Origin: Bradyrhizobium betae
GTDB lineage: Bacteria; Pseudomonadota; Alphaproteobacteria; Rhizobiales; Xanthobacteraceae
Assembly (NCBI RefSeq): GCF_004123905.1
Contig: NZ_MZXW01000047.1
Span: 62,001-126,000 of the forward strand
DNA: 64,000 bases
Direction of reading: 5' to 3'
Shown here: positions 54,097 through 62,884 of the stretch, piece by piece
Layout of the letters: the number at the start of each line of letters is the position of its first letter
Position numbering within the stretch: position 1 is the first letter of the stretch
Made by a program: the position numbers and the translations under genes
The notes under the pieces: model-generated
Seen by the model: the letters and a program-made list of their open reading frames with translations, nothing else
Database searches by the model: none
Told to the model about the DNA's origin: nothing

Positions 54097-56166
54097 CTAT
54101 GTTGTTGAAGAGAAGAGACTTTGTTGATTGGGATGCGATCCCGTGGGGTATCTTGGGTTCTGTCGCACTCGTTCGGCGACAGATTGAGCGGCAGTTGTTA
54201 TCAGCGAGGCGCGGGCGAAGATCCACGGGCCGTCCGATAGCGGATGGAAGGCTTCGATTTCGCCGGCTTCAGCGGCCAGCCGGAGCGTCTTGGGCGCGAT
54301 CTTCAGGAGCTTTGCGGCGTTGCCAAGGTTGAGCCAGGGTTCGATCCCGTCATCGGCGGGCTTGAACACCGGGAGGTGGTAGTTCGAGCGCATTGATGTG
54401 ACGCGCTCGCGGCTCCAGCGATTGCCGTTGCCCGTCTTGAGGCCGTTGCGGTTGAGGAGGCCGGCAATCAGATCGTCGCTGGCGATCAGTACCAGTTGAC
54501 GCACGGCTTGGATAATATCGGCAGAAGTGCTGTTGCGCTGTCCGCGCCGGCGCTTGGGCAAGCGCAACTTGCTGTGGGCGCCACCCACCCAGTGGACGAT
54601 GAGAACGATCTCGGACGCCGCGTCGTCGATATCGGCCACGACCTCATGGACGAGGGTGCGCACAATGCGCTTCTTGAGGCGAGCATCCGTCGTCGGCGCA
54701 TCCCAGGCCGTTTTGAGGTTCGAGGCCAGTACGCCGAGCGAAGCTGGATCAGCAATGGGTGCGGGCGTCGCCGCATCATGCATAGCGATCTTGTCCTCGA
54801 CCTCCGCCGCGTGAGCGAGCGCTCTGTTCCAGCGCGCTTCAAGCTCACTCGCCACCAGCCGGTTCGCGGGGTCAGCGGCATCGTATTGCCGGAAAGCCCG
54901 GTCGGCGGCATAGCGCGCCGCTTCGAGGTCGCGACTGAGAGCATCGCGCACCTGATCCCGTCGTTCTCCGGCTTCCTTGGCAGCAGCGGTTGCAGCGGCG
55001 ATAGCGCCTGGGCCGACAACGCTAAGCAGTGCTTCCTCGATTGCATCATCGACGCGCAATCCTCCGAAGGCGATGCAGTGAGGGCCGCCATTGTCCATCC
55101 AAGCGCGGCTGCAGCTGTAGCGCGGGATATGGTGATTCATGCCGGAGTACCGGAGCGTGAGCTTGCGGCCGCAGCGCTTGCACCGGATCAGACCGGCCAG
55201 CAGCGCGTCTCCATGCTTGGGCGCGCCGTGATGCCGACCAGTGGGAACGTTGCTGCTGACCATCGCGCGGATCGCCTCGAACCTCTCCCAGCTCACATAC
55301 CCGTCGTGGGTATTAGGCTTCAACGTCAACCATTCGTTCCGCGTCTTGCGGCGGATCTTCACGCTCACGCCCTCGGCGGTGTATCCCGCCGCCACAGCCG
55401 TCTTACCATAGGCATAGGCGCCGCCGTAGACCGGGTTCTCAATGATCCGGTGGATGGCGGAGTAACTCGGTCGCCGCCAGGCTGTGTCGCCGTTGGACTG
55501 CTTCACCGGCAGATCGAGATTGTACTCGTGGAGCCAGCAGAGCGCCTGTCGGGCACTGCCCAGTTCCTCGACCTTGTCGAACACCAACTGGATCGCTTCC
55601 TGGACGCGCCGATCCGGATCTTTCTCATAGCGGTCGCCGGCCTTCACGAAGCCAACGGGCGCCGCCACAATCAACTCGCCCCGGCGCGCCTTCTCGTAGC
55701 GGGCCGAGAGCGAGCGCTGGCGCAACAGATCCAGCTCGTACTCGTTGAGGCTACCCTTGAGCCCGAGCAGCAGGCGGTCGTTGCCGTGCCTTGGCGCATA
55801 GATAGTCTCCTGATCGACCAGAACGGTGTCGACCACGCGGCACATCTCGATGAGTTGCTGCCAATCCCGGCTGTTGCGAGCGAAGCGCGAGACCTCGCGG
55901 GCGCAAACCGCACCAACCTTACCGAGGCAAACCTCCGCTACCATCCGCTCAAAACCAGCGCGTTGTACCCCGCCGGCGGCTGAACGACCGAGATCATCAT
56001 CGATCACTTCGATCTCAGACCAACCGAGCGCCGTCAGCCGGTCCCGCATGGCGTATTGCAACGCGCTGCTCTCGCGATTGTGCAACACCTGATGTGCCGA
56101 GGATTGACGCACGTAAAGAATCGCCTTGCGCTCCAGATGATGAGGCCTGACCTTGTCAGAGATCAT
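54097..56166 (-). CDS. large serine recombinase
   Basis: 689 residues. A resolvase/invertase catalytic domain (about 10-150) with nucleophile Ser in ILYVRQSSAHQ and conserved DDDLGRSA, CAREVSRFARNSRDWQQLIE and RLLLGLKGSLNEYELDLLR. A recombinase domain (about 170-280), then a zinc ribbon (CKRCGRKLTL ... YSCSRAW ... C), a coiled-coil region and a C-terminal MerR-like helix (LGNAAKLLKIAPKTLRLAAE). It would catalyse integration and excision of the 2.7-kb element. Its ATG overlaps the stop of the accessory gene (ATGA). Confidence 0.95.
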   Translation of the reverse strand: MISDKVRPHHLERKAILYVRQSSAHQVLHNRESSALQYAMRDRLTALGWSEIEVIDDDLGRSAAGGVQRAGFERMVAEVCLGKVGAVCAREVSRFARNSRDWQQLIEMCRVVDTVLVDQETIYAPRHGNDRLLLGLKGSLNEYELDLLRQRSLSARYEKARRGELIVAAPVGFVKAGDRYEKDPDRRVQEAIQLVFDKVEELGSARQALCWLHEYNLDLPVKQSNGDTAWRRPSYSAIHRIIENPVYGGAYAYGKTAVAAGYTAEGVSVKIRRKTRNEWLTLKPNTHDGYVSWERFEAIRAMVSSNVPTGRHHGAPKHGDALLAGLIRCKRCGRKLTLRYSGMNHHIPRYSCSRAWMDNGGPHCIAFGGLRVDDAIEEALLSVVGPGAIAAATAAAKEAGERRDQVRDALSRDLEAARYAADRAFRQYDAADPANRLVASELEARWNRALAHAAEVEDKIAMHDAATPAPIADPASLGVLASNLKTAWDAPTTDARLKKRIVRTLVHEVVADIDDAASEIVLIVHWVGGAHSKLRLPKRRRGQRNSTSADIIQAVRQLVLIASDDLIAGLLNRNGLKTGNGNRWSRERVTSMRSNYHLPVFKPADDGIEPWLNLGNAAKLLKIAPKTLRLAAEAGEIEAFHPLSDGPWIFARASLITTAAQSVAERVRQNPRYPTGSHPNQQSLFSSTT

Positions 56167-56752
56167 GACCGACCTCCTTCGCGCGCGGCGTCGCTGTCAT
56201 CGCAGCATGGTCGACGATCAACTGCGTCATCAGGCTTGTGAGGGCCGCCCGGGCTTCCGCCGGCAGCTCCAGCCATGCTGGTGCGCCGATGGCGCCGTTC
56301 GACAGGCCGCTCCCGAACAGATCCATCTGCTGCTGCGGCCGCGGTTGTCGATTGTGTCGGTATCAGCTCCCTGGCATTGCCGTCTGCCGTGACATGGGTC
56401 TCTCCCCGATTCTGGTCGTGAGAGGCTCTGGATGCGCTAGAAAGCAGGACAGCTGATGGCGTTCGATCCATCAACGCCAGATCGAGAAGCGCAGAAAGCG
56501 CTGCAAGTGCGGTTATGCTGACAAATGGCCGAGCTGCCAAAAGCTCCGCCTCAGGGCATGCCGTCCGGTCGAACATCCATGCTGGAACCTCCAGCCAACG
56601 ATCTGCTTGCGATCCATCCAGCGTGCAGCGGAAGGCGACATCGCCAGCCTTGTCGACGGCCCCATGAACGCAAACTCGGCAACCAAACCAAGGATGATAT
56701 CGATAAAGAACCTCGCGAAGAACGGTCCTGTGGGCGTTCTCAAACCTCGTTG
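56163..56752 (-). CDS. accessory protein of the serine-recombinase element (DUF5372-like)
   Basis: About 195 residues. The frame stays open beyond the element into the IS3 remnant, and the first element-specific residues are TTRFENAHRTVLREVLYRYH, so the native start is lost or supplied by the host junction. A core YHPWFGCRVCVHGAVDKAGD then CTLDGSQADRWLEVPAWMFD resembles the small proteins often placed ahead of such recombinases; DUF5372 is my best guess. The C-terminal half is Ala/Arg-rich. Coupled to the recombinase by ATGA. Confidence 0.65.
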
Positions 56753-56759
56753 TACAATC

Positions 56760-56856
56760 CGAAACGAAGACACTCGACGATCGCATATCTGAGCCATATG
56801 GAGTTCGAACGGAAGGCCGGATTAGCTTAAGCCTCAACAGAACCGGGTGCAGCTCA
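56760..56856 (+). mobile_element. IS3-family transposase remnant, right part and terminus
   Basis: Completes the interrupted reading frame (PKRRHSTIAYLSHMEFERKA, then GLA and TAA at 56829-56831) and the IS end, which reads TGAGCTGCACCCGG inwards, a TG-starting terminus of the IS51/IS407 type. It ends at about 56856, directly against the HEPN gene fragment. Confidence 0.75.
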
Positions 56857-57200
56857 AATGGCCGGCCACGGCATTGAGAATAGCGGTGAGTGATTTCAAG
56901 GTCGTCTTGACCTGCAACCTGCTCGCATGGGCCGGTGGCATGGTCGGTTGCTCCAGTGCCAGCAGCAAATCGTTGTGAGCGATGCGTCGATTACGCCAGT
57001 CGCGGCAGAATTCGGGTTTTGTGACAGCGTCCGCCACAGGCTGCATTGCCCGCGCCTTCAGTGCCTCGTTGCTGATCAGGGCTGGCAGGGCTTGAATGGT
57101 TAGATCCTGTCTGTCTGCCCTTCCCGTCTTCGGCGGCTCGGTTCGACGAGAGATGCGCAGCAACCTCGCGTCCCCTGCACGAAGGCGAGAGAGAATATTG
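56857..57200 (-). pseudogene. AbiU2-like HEPN protein, C-terminal fragment
   Basis: The frame holds RTEPPKTGRADRQDLTIQAL then PALISNEALKARAMQPVADA and FCRDWRNRRIAHNDLLLAL, followed by LQVKTTLKSLTAILNAVAGH. The RNxxxxH-like motif (RNRRIAH) and surroundings resemble the AbiU2 HEPN domain, linked to abortive infection or RNase activity. The 5' part is cut off by the IS1182-type element and the 3' end by the IS3 terminus, so it is a relic. Confidence 0.6.
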
Positions 57201-57246
57201 GATGCTCATCTTCGAAGTTGGCGTTGTTCGACCTCACGTCGCGCCC

Positions 57247-58129
57247 TCAGGGTTGGTTATGCGGCGCGATGCCCTTCTCCTCGACCAGCCAGTTCAGCAT
57301 CGGAGCCGCTCCGTAAGCGGTATCTCCGACAAGTCGCTCTGGCTTGAGACCGAAGCGCTCCTCGGTTCGTTCGATCATGGTCTTTGCTGCACCGACCTCG
57401 GCCTGGCGAGTAGCGCGGGAGGCCTCGACATCAACGATGACGCCGAACTTCAAGTCGATGAGATAGTTGTCGGCGAAGAATGCCGGCCCCTTGTGAGCGC
57501 CGGTCCACTGCGCTGCCGGATCGGATGGCGAGACAAACTTCGGGACGACATCGCTGGCGGCGCCCCACGCCGGATCGTCGAGGGTTGCCAATACTCCTTC
57601 ACCGCGCGGCTAGACCTGGCCGGATCGCGATCCCTGCGCCAGTCCTGACCGGCGATCGAGCGCTGCTTGTGCGCGTCAGCCGCAATCAGGCTCGCATCGA
57701 CTGCAAATCCTTCGCCACCAACCAGACCGGCGGCAATGCATGCCTCGACAATCCGTTCGAACACGCGGCGGAGAACATCTCCATCGCGGAAGCGCTCGTT
57801 GCGGGCGCGCGAGAACGCCGAATGATCCGGGACAGCGTCCTCGATACCGAGCTTGCAGAACCAGCGATAGGCGAGGTTCACCTGCGCTTCACGGCAGATC
57901 AGCCGTTCCGAGCGGATCGCAAAGACGTATCCCACGATCAGCATCCGGATCATCAGTTCCGGATCAATCGACGGGCGCCCAATCGACGAATAGTGAGATG
58001 CTAGTTCACCGCGAAGCCAGGACAGATCGAGAGCAGCATCGATCTTCCGCACCAGATGATCTTCAGGAACCGCGTTGCCAAGATGAAACTCGTAGACTGA
58101 CCTTGGTCACTCTTCAGACGGCCCATCAT
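57247..58129 (-). pseudogene. IS1182/IS5-type transposase, frameshifted and truncated
   Basis: The start MMGRLKSDQGQ (58129) is out of phase with YEFHLGNAVPEDHLVRKIDA. The main piece follows (SWLRGELASHYSSIGRPSID, DHSAFSRARNERFRDGD, GFAVDASLIAADAHKQRS with the first catalytic Asp). One missing base near 57600 shifts to LDDPAWGAASDVVPKFVSP and GDTAYGAAPMLNWLVEEKG with the second Asp. It ends at TGA 57249-57247 before the catalytic Glu region. Inactive. Confidence 0.85.
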
Positions 58130-58243
58130 GGATCGACCTCACCGAGATTCGCGTCAGCACAACGGAATCACGCTTCGTGACTTGTCTCAACCGACTTTTA
58201 CAACAAAATCGGCCAATAAGCGACATCGACCACGGATGGCGGC

Positions 58244-59536
58244 TCAGTCAGCGGGGATCGTAAACTGAAAGAGAGCACCCCGCGGCTCGCACCCGGTCGC
58301 CCACAGCCGCCCACCGTGGGCTTCGATGATCGAGCGGCAGATCGAGAGGCCCATGCCCATGCCCTCAGGCTTGGTCGTGTAGAATGGCTCGAACAGACGC
58401 GGAAGGCTCTCCGGGTTCAGCCCCGGGCCGGTGTCCTGCACCTCGACCCGCACGCCCTCCGGCTCGATAGCCACGGTGCTGATGTGTAGTTCGCGGTTGC
58501 CGTCCTCAACGTCACGCATCGACTGGATGGCATTGACGATCAAGTTCAACATCACTTGTTGCAGTTGCACCCGATCGCCTTGGACACGCGGCAAACCCTC
58601 CCCAAATTGCGTCCGCACCGACACGCTATTGTTTGCGGCCTCCGCACGGGTGAGAGCAATAACCTCACTGATGGCATCGTCGATCGCTACGGCGTCCTTT
58701 CGTGCGGGCACCTTCTTGATGTGGTCTCGGATCCGGTCGAGGATGTCTCCCGCTCGATCGGCATCGTCCACAACACAGCCGAGCGCTTCCCTGGCTTCGC
58801 CCAGATCTAGCGGGTTTTGGTCCATAAAATTCAAGGCGGCACGCGCGTTGTTGCGTGCTGCGGCGATCGGTTGTTTGACCTCGTGGGTGATCGAGGCCAT
58901 CAATTCTCCCATCGTCGCTACGCGGTTGGCATGCGCCAGCGCCATCTGGGCCTCGCGATATTGCCGCTCGCGACGGGTGCTCTCCAAGACAATGGTGGCT
59001 TGCGCAGCGAAGTCCGTGAACAAGGAAATCTGTTGGTCGGTGAACGGCTGCACCTGTTTGCGGACCAGACTGATGATCCCGACTATCTCATTGTCTTTGA
59101 GCAACGGCACAGTCAGGCCCGTTCGAACACCTACGTTCACCGCCGTGATCCAATGATCATCCGGATGATCGCCCTCAAGAAGTGCTGTAAAGTCGGGGAT
59201 GTGGGTGGCTAACCTGCTTGTGGTAAATCGACTCGGAAGGCTCCCCTTTTCTGCCAGCACTGGGAATGATGATCCCGCCCGACTAACCAAAAGGCGGTCG
59301 CCTCGCAGCGCCACGCGACGAAAGCCGCTTTCTTCGGAGAGACGTAAGACGCCTAGGTCTGCTCGACAGAGGCGTGTGGCGCTATCGAGGATGGCGTCGA
59401 AGATGGGCTGCATGTCGTGCGGCGAGTTCGCAATGGCGCGCAGCACTTCCGAGATGGCCGTCTGTTGCTCGACGAGTTCGGTCACCCGATCTTGCAGCTC
59501 AGAAGCGGTCCTTTCTCCGTGGATGCTCTCGTTCAT
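58244..59536 (-). CDS. GAF sensor histidine kinase
   Basis: 430 residues. A short coiled N-terminus, GAF domain (about 25-185; LFTDFAAQATIVLESTRRE at its end), HisKA with phospho-His at 58885-58883 (THEVKQPIAAARNNARAALN), and HATPase_c (NAIQSM, DTGPGLNPESL, GMGMGLSICRSIIEAHGGRL). Soluble, with no membrane segment. The kinase half is closely related to those at 4.0 and 14.1 kb, and its promoter region matches that of the 13.4-16.4 kb kinase. No receiver gene adjoins it, so it may feed the regulators at 12-13 kb. Confidence 0.93.
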   Translation of the reverse strand: MNESIHGERTASELQDRVTELVEQQTAISEVLRAIANSPHDMQPIFDAILDSATRLCRADLGVLRLSEESGFRRVALRGDRLLVSRAGSSFPVLAEKGSLPSRFTTSRLATHIPDFTALLEGDHPDDHWITAVNVGVRTGLTVPLLKDNEIVGIISLVRKQVQPFTDQQISLFTDFAAQATIVLESTRRERQYREAQMALAHANRVATMGELMASITHEVKQPIAAARNNARAALNFMDQNPLDLGEAREALGCVVDDADRAGDILDRIRDHIKKVPARKDAVAIDDAISEVIALTRAEAANNSVSVRTQFGEGLPRVQGDRVQLQQVMLNLIVNAIQSMRDVEDGNRELHISTVAIEPEGVRVEVQDTGPGLNPESLPRLFEPFYTTKPEGMGMGLSICRSIIEAHGGRLWATGCEPRGALFQFTIPAD

Positions 59537-59544
59537 GCAGAACA

Positions 59545-59650
59545 GTTCCTCGGCTTAGACGGATGAGGCTAAGATAACGGCTCCAGCCCCAGTTTGCGAT
59601 AGTCCAAACCGAACATGCGGCCAACATCCTACGTCGGCTGTGGGTCAAAA
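59545..59650 (-). promoter_or_regulatory. promoter region shared with the kinase at 13-16 kb
   Basis: Minus-strand reading gives TCGCAAACTGGGGC, a -10-like GTTATCTTAG (about 59579-59570), then CGTCTAAGCC and AGGAAC before the ATG, aligning with 16387-16505. Part of the upstream block (ATGCGGCCAACATCC) may belong to a dispersed rhizobial repeat. Confidence 0.5.
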
Positions 59651-59746
59651 GCAGCGGTGGACGCCAACTTGGTCGGCGTCCGGTTTACCCCTAACAGCCG
59701 ACAAGCGCTTCGCGCTCGATCACCCCGTTTGCACAAGTGAACCGGC

Positions 59747-60496
59747 TTACTCTGGCAGTCCGGCTTTCCTTAGCCCTTCTTCATATCGCGCAAGGTCTTC
59801 GGTCCGTCGATGAGGCACCAGGTGCCGTATGATTGACACGCGCAGCGTGGGATGAACTCGCCGGAGCCGAGCTATTGCCTTGCGTGCCTGTTCCATGCGG
59901 CCGGCCATCGCGTTGCTCGCGGCGGCGACGCGCAATCCAGCCGGAAATTCCGGATTGTATTGCAACGCCAGTGCCGCCCACGATGCCGCCTCGTCATACC
60001 GGCCTAGCAGGAAATGCGCATACGCGGTCCCGGTTCGCATGCCCGCCATCCTCGAATCCAATGGGTTCAGACGCATGGCGCGCGCGAAGCATTTGACCGC
60101 CGGTACCGGCTCGCCGAGCCAATTTTTCACCCAACCGCTGAAGTGCCATGCCTCAGCCAAATTGACATTCAGCAAAAGTGCACGGTCGATCAGGGCGGCC
60201 CCTTGCTCGAAATCGCCAACGATATAGGCGCAAGCCCATCCGCTCGCACTGAGCGCGATCGCGTCATCTTTGCCCAACTCGACCGCGCGTTTGACGAGTC
60301 GTGTTACTTCGACAATCTCTTCCGCCGTGCCTGAGAACCAACCAATGCCTTTACTATATGCGTAGCAAGAGGCAGCACGGCCATACGCGGCCGCAAAGTT
60401 AGGATCGAGTTCAGTCGCGGTGTTGAATAGCCGCAATGCGTCCTCAATCGCCTGCCGGCTGTTGTCAATTTGATAGTGTCTAGCCAATCCGCGCAA
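59747..60496 (-). pseudogene. TPR-repeat protein, N-terminally truncated
   Basis: 249 residues of tetratricopeptide-like repeats (ALRLFNTATELDPNFAAAYG, AALIDRALLLNVNLAEAWHF, AVKCFARAMRLNPLDSRMAG, SWAALALQYNPEFPAGLRVA). The opening YLRGLARHYQ is internal to larger proteins in which such repeats follow a winged-helix or adenylate cyclase domain. Upstream the frame meets TAA almost at once, so the effector half is gone. It overlaps nothing functional. Confidence 0.65.
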
Positions 60497-60601
60497 ATAG
60501 ACAGTATAATGTACCTGTTATCAGCGCTCATCTGGTCGGTGTGCTCCTACTTGACACTCCACCCTTGGTCGTTGAATGCTTATTGGTGGGGGCCAAAATC
60601 T

Positions 60602-61468
60602 ATGAGCTATCGATCGCTGGTAACTATAGTCAGCGCTGCTGCTTTGGGCGGGTGTGCAATCATCCCTCCAACCGAGCGAAATGATGGCATCTCGATAAAC
60701 CGCGTGGTGGACCGCGTGAAGTGCGAGCTTGGCCGGGCGCTCGCGGATAATCCGCCTCTAGAGTCCTGGGCAGGCGTGATAACCCTTACTCTTGAGGTCG
60801 ATCAAACCGGCTCCGTAGTACCGAGTACCAGCCTTGTGGGTCCATTTAACACCGGCACCTATGGGTTAGACATTGGTGCCGGTGTCACCGGAAAGTCTGT
60901 TCAAACATCTCTCGTAAACATTTATTTCCCGGTTTACGAGCTGCTTGCTTTTGCCGATGCTTGTCCAGTAGCACCTAAAAATCAACTTGAAGACTCGCTG
61001 GGTCTGCACGAGTGGGTCAACCGGACTCTCTCGTTGAAGACGCAAGAGGGCGCGCTCTTCAAGGACAAGGATAAAGCCATCGGATACACGCTCGAGTTCG
61101 ACCTTGACCTTACCGCAGGCATTACTCCTGGCTTCACGTTCACGAGGGTTTCAGGCAAGACGGGTCTGGCTGTAGGTCGCAAGACGGTGAACACTCTGGA
61201 GATTGCGTTGGCGGATGCTGGCATCACTCCGCCAGCTCGCCTCGTGACTTACGAGAGAGTGCCGGTGGCGCCCAAGCCAGCTGAAGCCAAGCCCGCTAAT
61301 GAGCCTGCCGCCACGGACGAAGCGCCGAAGGCTCCAGCAGAGTCGTTCAGGTACCAAAAAAGATACGTGACCAAGCCTGGTGGCGGAGTAAGCGCCGACG
61401 CCAAGAAGCGCCTTGATGTCGTTATACAACAGCTTCAGCTGAAGAACATACGCGTTCGAGGCTTCTAA
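60602..61468 (+). CDS. putative outer-membrane lipoprotein of unknown function
   Basis: 288 residues from ATG 60602; the longer frame from 60470 buries the signal. A lipoprotein signal with lipobox (IVSAAALGGC). The mature part has a beta-rich region (WAGVITLTLEVDQTGSVVPS, YTLEFDLDLTAGITPGFTFT), a Pro/Ala-rich linker (about 220-250) and a charged C-terminus (KKRLDVVIQQLQLKNIRVRG). No family was recognised. It is the only clearly intact gene between 59.6 and 64 kb. Confidence 0.75.
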   Translation: MSYRSLVTIVSAAALGGCAIIPPTERNDGISINRVVDRVKCELGRALADNPPLESWAGVITLTLEVDQTGSVVPSTSLVGPFNTGTYGLDIGAGVTGKSVQTSLVNIYFPVYELLAFADACPVAPKNQLEDSLGLHEWVNRTLSLKTQEGALFKDKDKAIGYTLEFDLDLTAGITPGFTFTRVSGKTGLAVGRKTVNTLEIALADAGITPPARLVTYERVPVAPKPAEAKPANEPAATDEAPKAPAESFRYQKRYVTKPGGGVSADAKKRLDVVIQQLQLKNIRVRGF

Positions 61469-61872
61469 AATTGGCGCCGTCGCTGAGCTTTCAAGCGCAT
61501 CGCGCAACTGCCCGGCGGGGGCGCACAGCTCTCCTCAAGGCAATTCGCAAGCATTCCGCTTACCCACTCACGAGCGTTCGGCCGGAAAGAGACCTCGCCT
61601 GTCATTCGCTCTCTGCGCATCCAGTCCGTTCTCTGGGGAGCGAAGGTCTGACCAATGAATGCGCCGCCGAAGCGCGCGACAGCTGTAGCGCTGGCATCTT
61701 GCAGCACAGATGGCCAAGTAATGCCGGTGAAACCCGTTGTCTCGACGTCGAGCAGGATACCAGCCTTCGTTGCTTGCCCAGCAATTGGGGCAAACTCGGT
61801 TCGAGGCACGAGCCTTCGGATTACGTATTCAGGGAGACCAGGGCTCCTGACATCATGACTAGATCGATGCAA
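61465..61872 (-). pseudogene. 3'-5' exonuclease (DnaQ-like) N-terminal remnant
   Basis: Residues about 11-50 read PGLPEYVIRRLVPRTEFAPI then AGQATKAGILLDVETTGFT, the Exo I motif (DVETTG) of DEDD exonucleases. After that the sequence no longer follows the family, and the remaining ~85 residues look non-homologous. The end overlaps the lipoprotein gene stop by a few bases. Truncated and probably non-functional. Confidence 0.5.
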
Positions 61873-61927
61873 TCTGATGAAATAGGGTCCCGTGGGTAAT
61901 ATGGGAGGCTGATAGCTCCCACTATGA

Positions 61928-62404
61928 ACGGATCATTCTACTAGCTGGATCAAGGATCTAGTCGATCAAAGTGCTGAGTCTATCCTTGGACATCTTGCCA
62001 AAAACAACCAGATCGCATTGGATGCGCTGCAGCGCAATGCGTGGATCGAGCAAATCCGTATCGTTCAGTCCCAGTTAGACGGGCTCGACGGCTGGACCGC
62101 TTTTGGATTTTCCATCCCACGGATGGGCAAGCGTGCTGATCTGGTGGTGACGGCCGCCGGAATCGTCTTTGTTGTTGAGTTCAAGGCCGGCGCGCGCGAG
62201 TTCGATGCTGCGGCGCTCGACCAAGTGGTCGACTATGCCCTCGATCTGAAGAATTTTCACTCGGGTAAGTATCCGGTCCGCGAAGTACGCGGCGCGACTA
62301 TAGCACCAGCTAAGATTTACACCGTAGCTCGCAAGGCCCCCGGCGACTACGTTCTCTCGGTATCCGTAGATTGTTGGCAGTTCCTGCTCGAGTGCAATAT
62401 CTGA
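61928..62404 (+). pseudogene. PD-(D/E)XK nuclease-like N-terminal fragment
   Basis: The frame opens after TGA at 61927 without a start codon: WIKDLVDQSAESILGHLAKN then ALDALQRNAWIEQIRIVQSQ. Next come GFSIPRMGKRADLVVTAAG and IVFVVEFKAGAREFDAAALD, with D and ExK spaced as in NERD/PD-(D/E)XK nucleases found ahead of DUF2075-type helicases. It runs out at 62404 with no helicase part. Only the ATG at 62018 could start it. A relic of a possible defence or repair gene. Confidence 0.55.
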
Positions 62405-62472
62405 GATCAAAAATCTTCGGAGAAGCAACAAATTCGTCTGCAATACAATGACTACATCCACTTTTTCCGTTG

Positions 62473-62880
62473 CTAGCTCTCAAGGGCAACCCCAATCTCG
62501 CTCGGTTGGTTCGCGTTTGCCGGAACGAGCGTCAATCCGAGATCGCTGGTCGCAGCGCCAACTTCGCGAGCTTGCGGCGGGCCTTTTGGATCAGCATCGT
62601 TTGTGAGAAGGCCGATCTTTTTGGCTCCAGACACCACTTTCTCGCGCGAGCTCAATTTGCTTTGCGGGCAACCCGGAAATGTACGGCTCGATACCGGTGA
62701 TATTCCGTCCCAGTCGCGCCTCGCTTTGAATCAAACCTAAATGAACCGCGTCGGCAAGCGCAGGACAGATTATAGGAATGTGAGACGTCGCCTTACTTAG
62801 CGCGACCGCTTCGTGCGTTGCCGGAGCAACAATCACGGCAGGTTGTGCTGAGACAGCTTCTTCCGCCCATCTGGGAAGGT
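62473..62880 (-). pseudogene. ABC_sub_bind-type periplasmic binding protein remnant
   Basis: Minus-strand pieces: PRWAEEAVSAQPAVIVAPAT, SHIPIICPALADAVHLGLIQ, LGRNITGIEPYISGLPAKQI, then after a shift near 62640 GAKKIGLLTNDADPKGPPQA and LGLTLVPANANQPSEI. These follow the order of ABC transporter substrate-binding proteins of the ABC_sub_bind family. Both ends are missing. Confidence 0.7.
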
Positions 62881-62884
62881 CAGC

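Larger units (their letters stand above)
54075..56759 (-). mobile_element. serine-recombinase insertion element
   Basis: A 2,685-bp unit inserted in the IS3 remnant. Both junctions carry TACAATC (54068-54074 and 56753-56759); joining the flanks restores FYNPKRRHSTIAYLSHMEFE in frame. It has two coupled genes, a large serine recombinase and a small accessory protein, and no terminal inverted repeats were noticed. This fits a site-specific, serine-recombinase-driven element rather than a DDE transposon. The exact crossover point inside the 7-bp repeat cannot be decided. Confidence 0.75.

Noticed and set aside
54496..55983. 495-codon plus-strand open frame
   Set aside because: Antisense to the serine recombinase, whose catalytic motifs are unambiguous.
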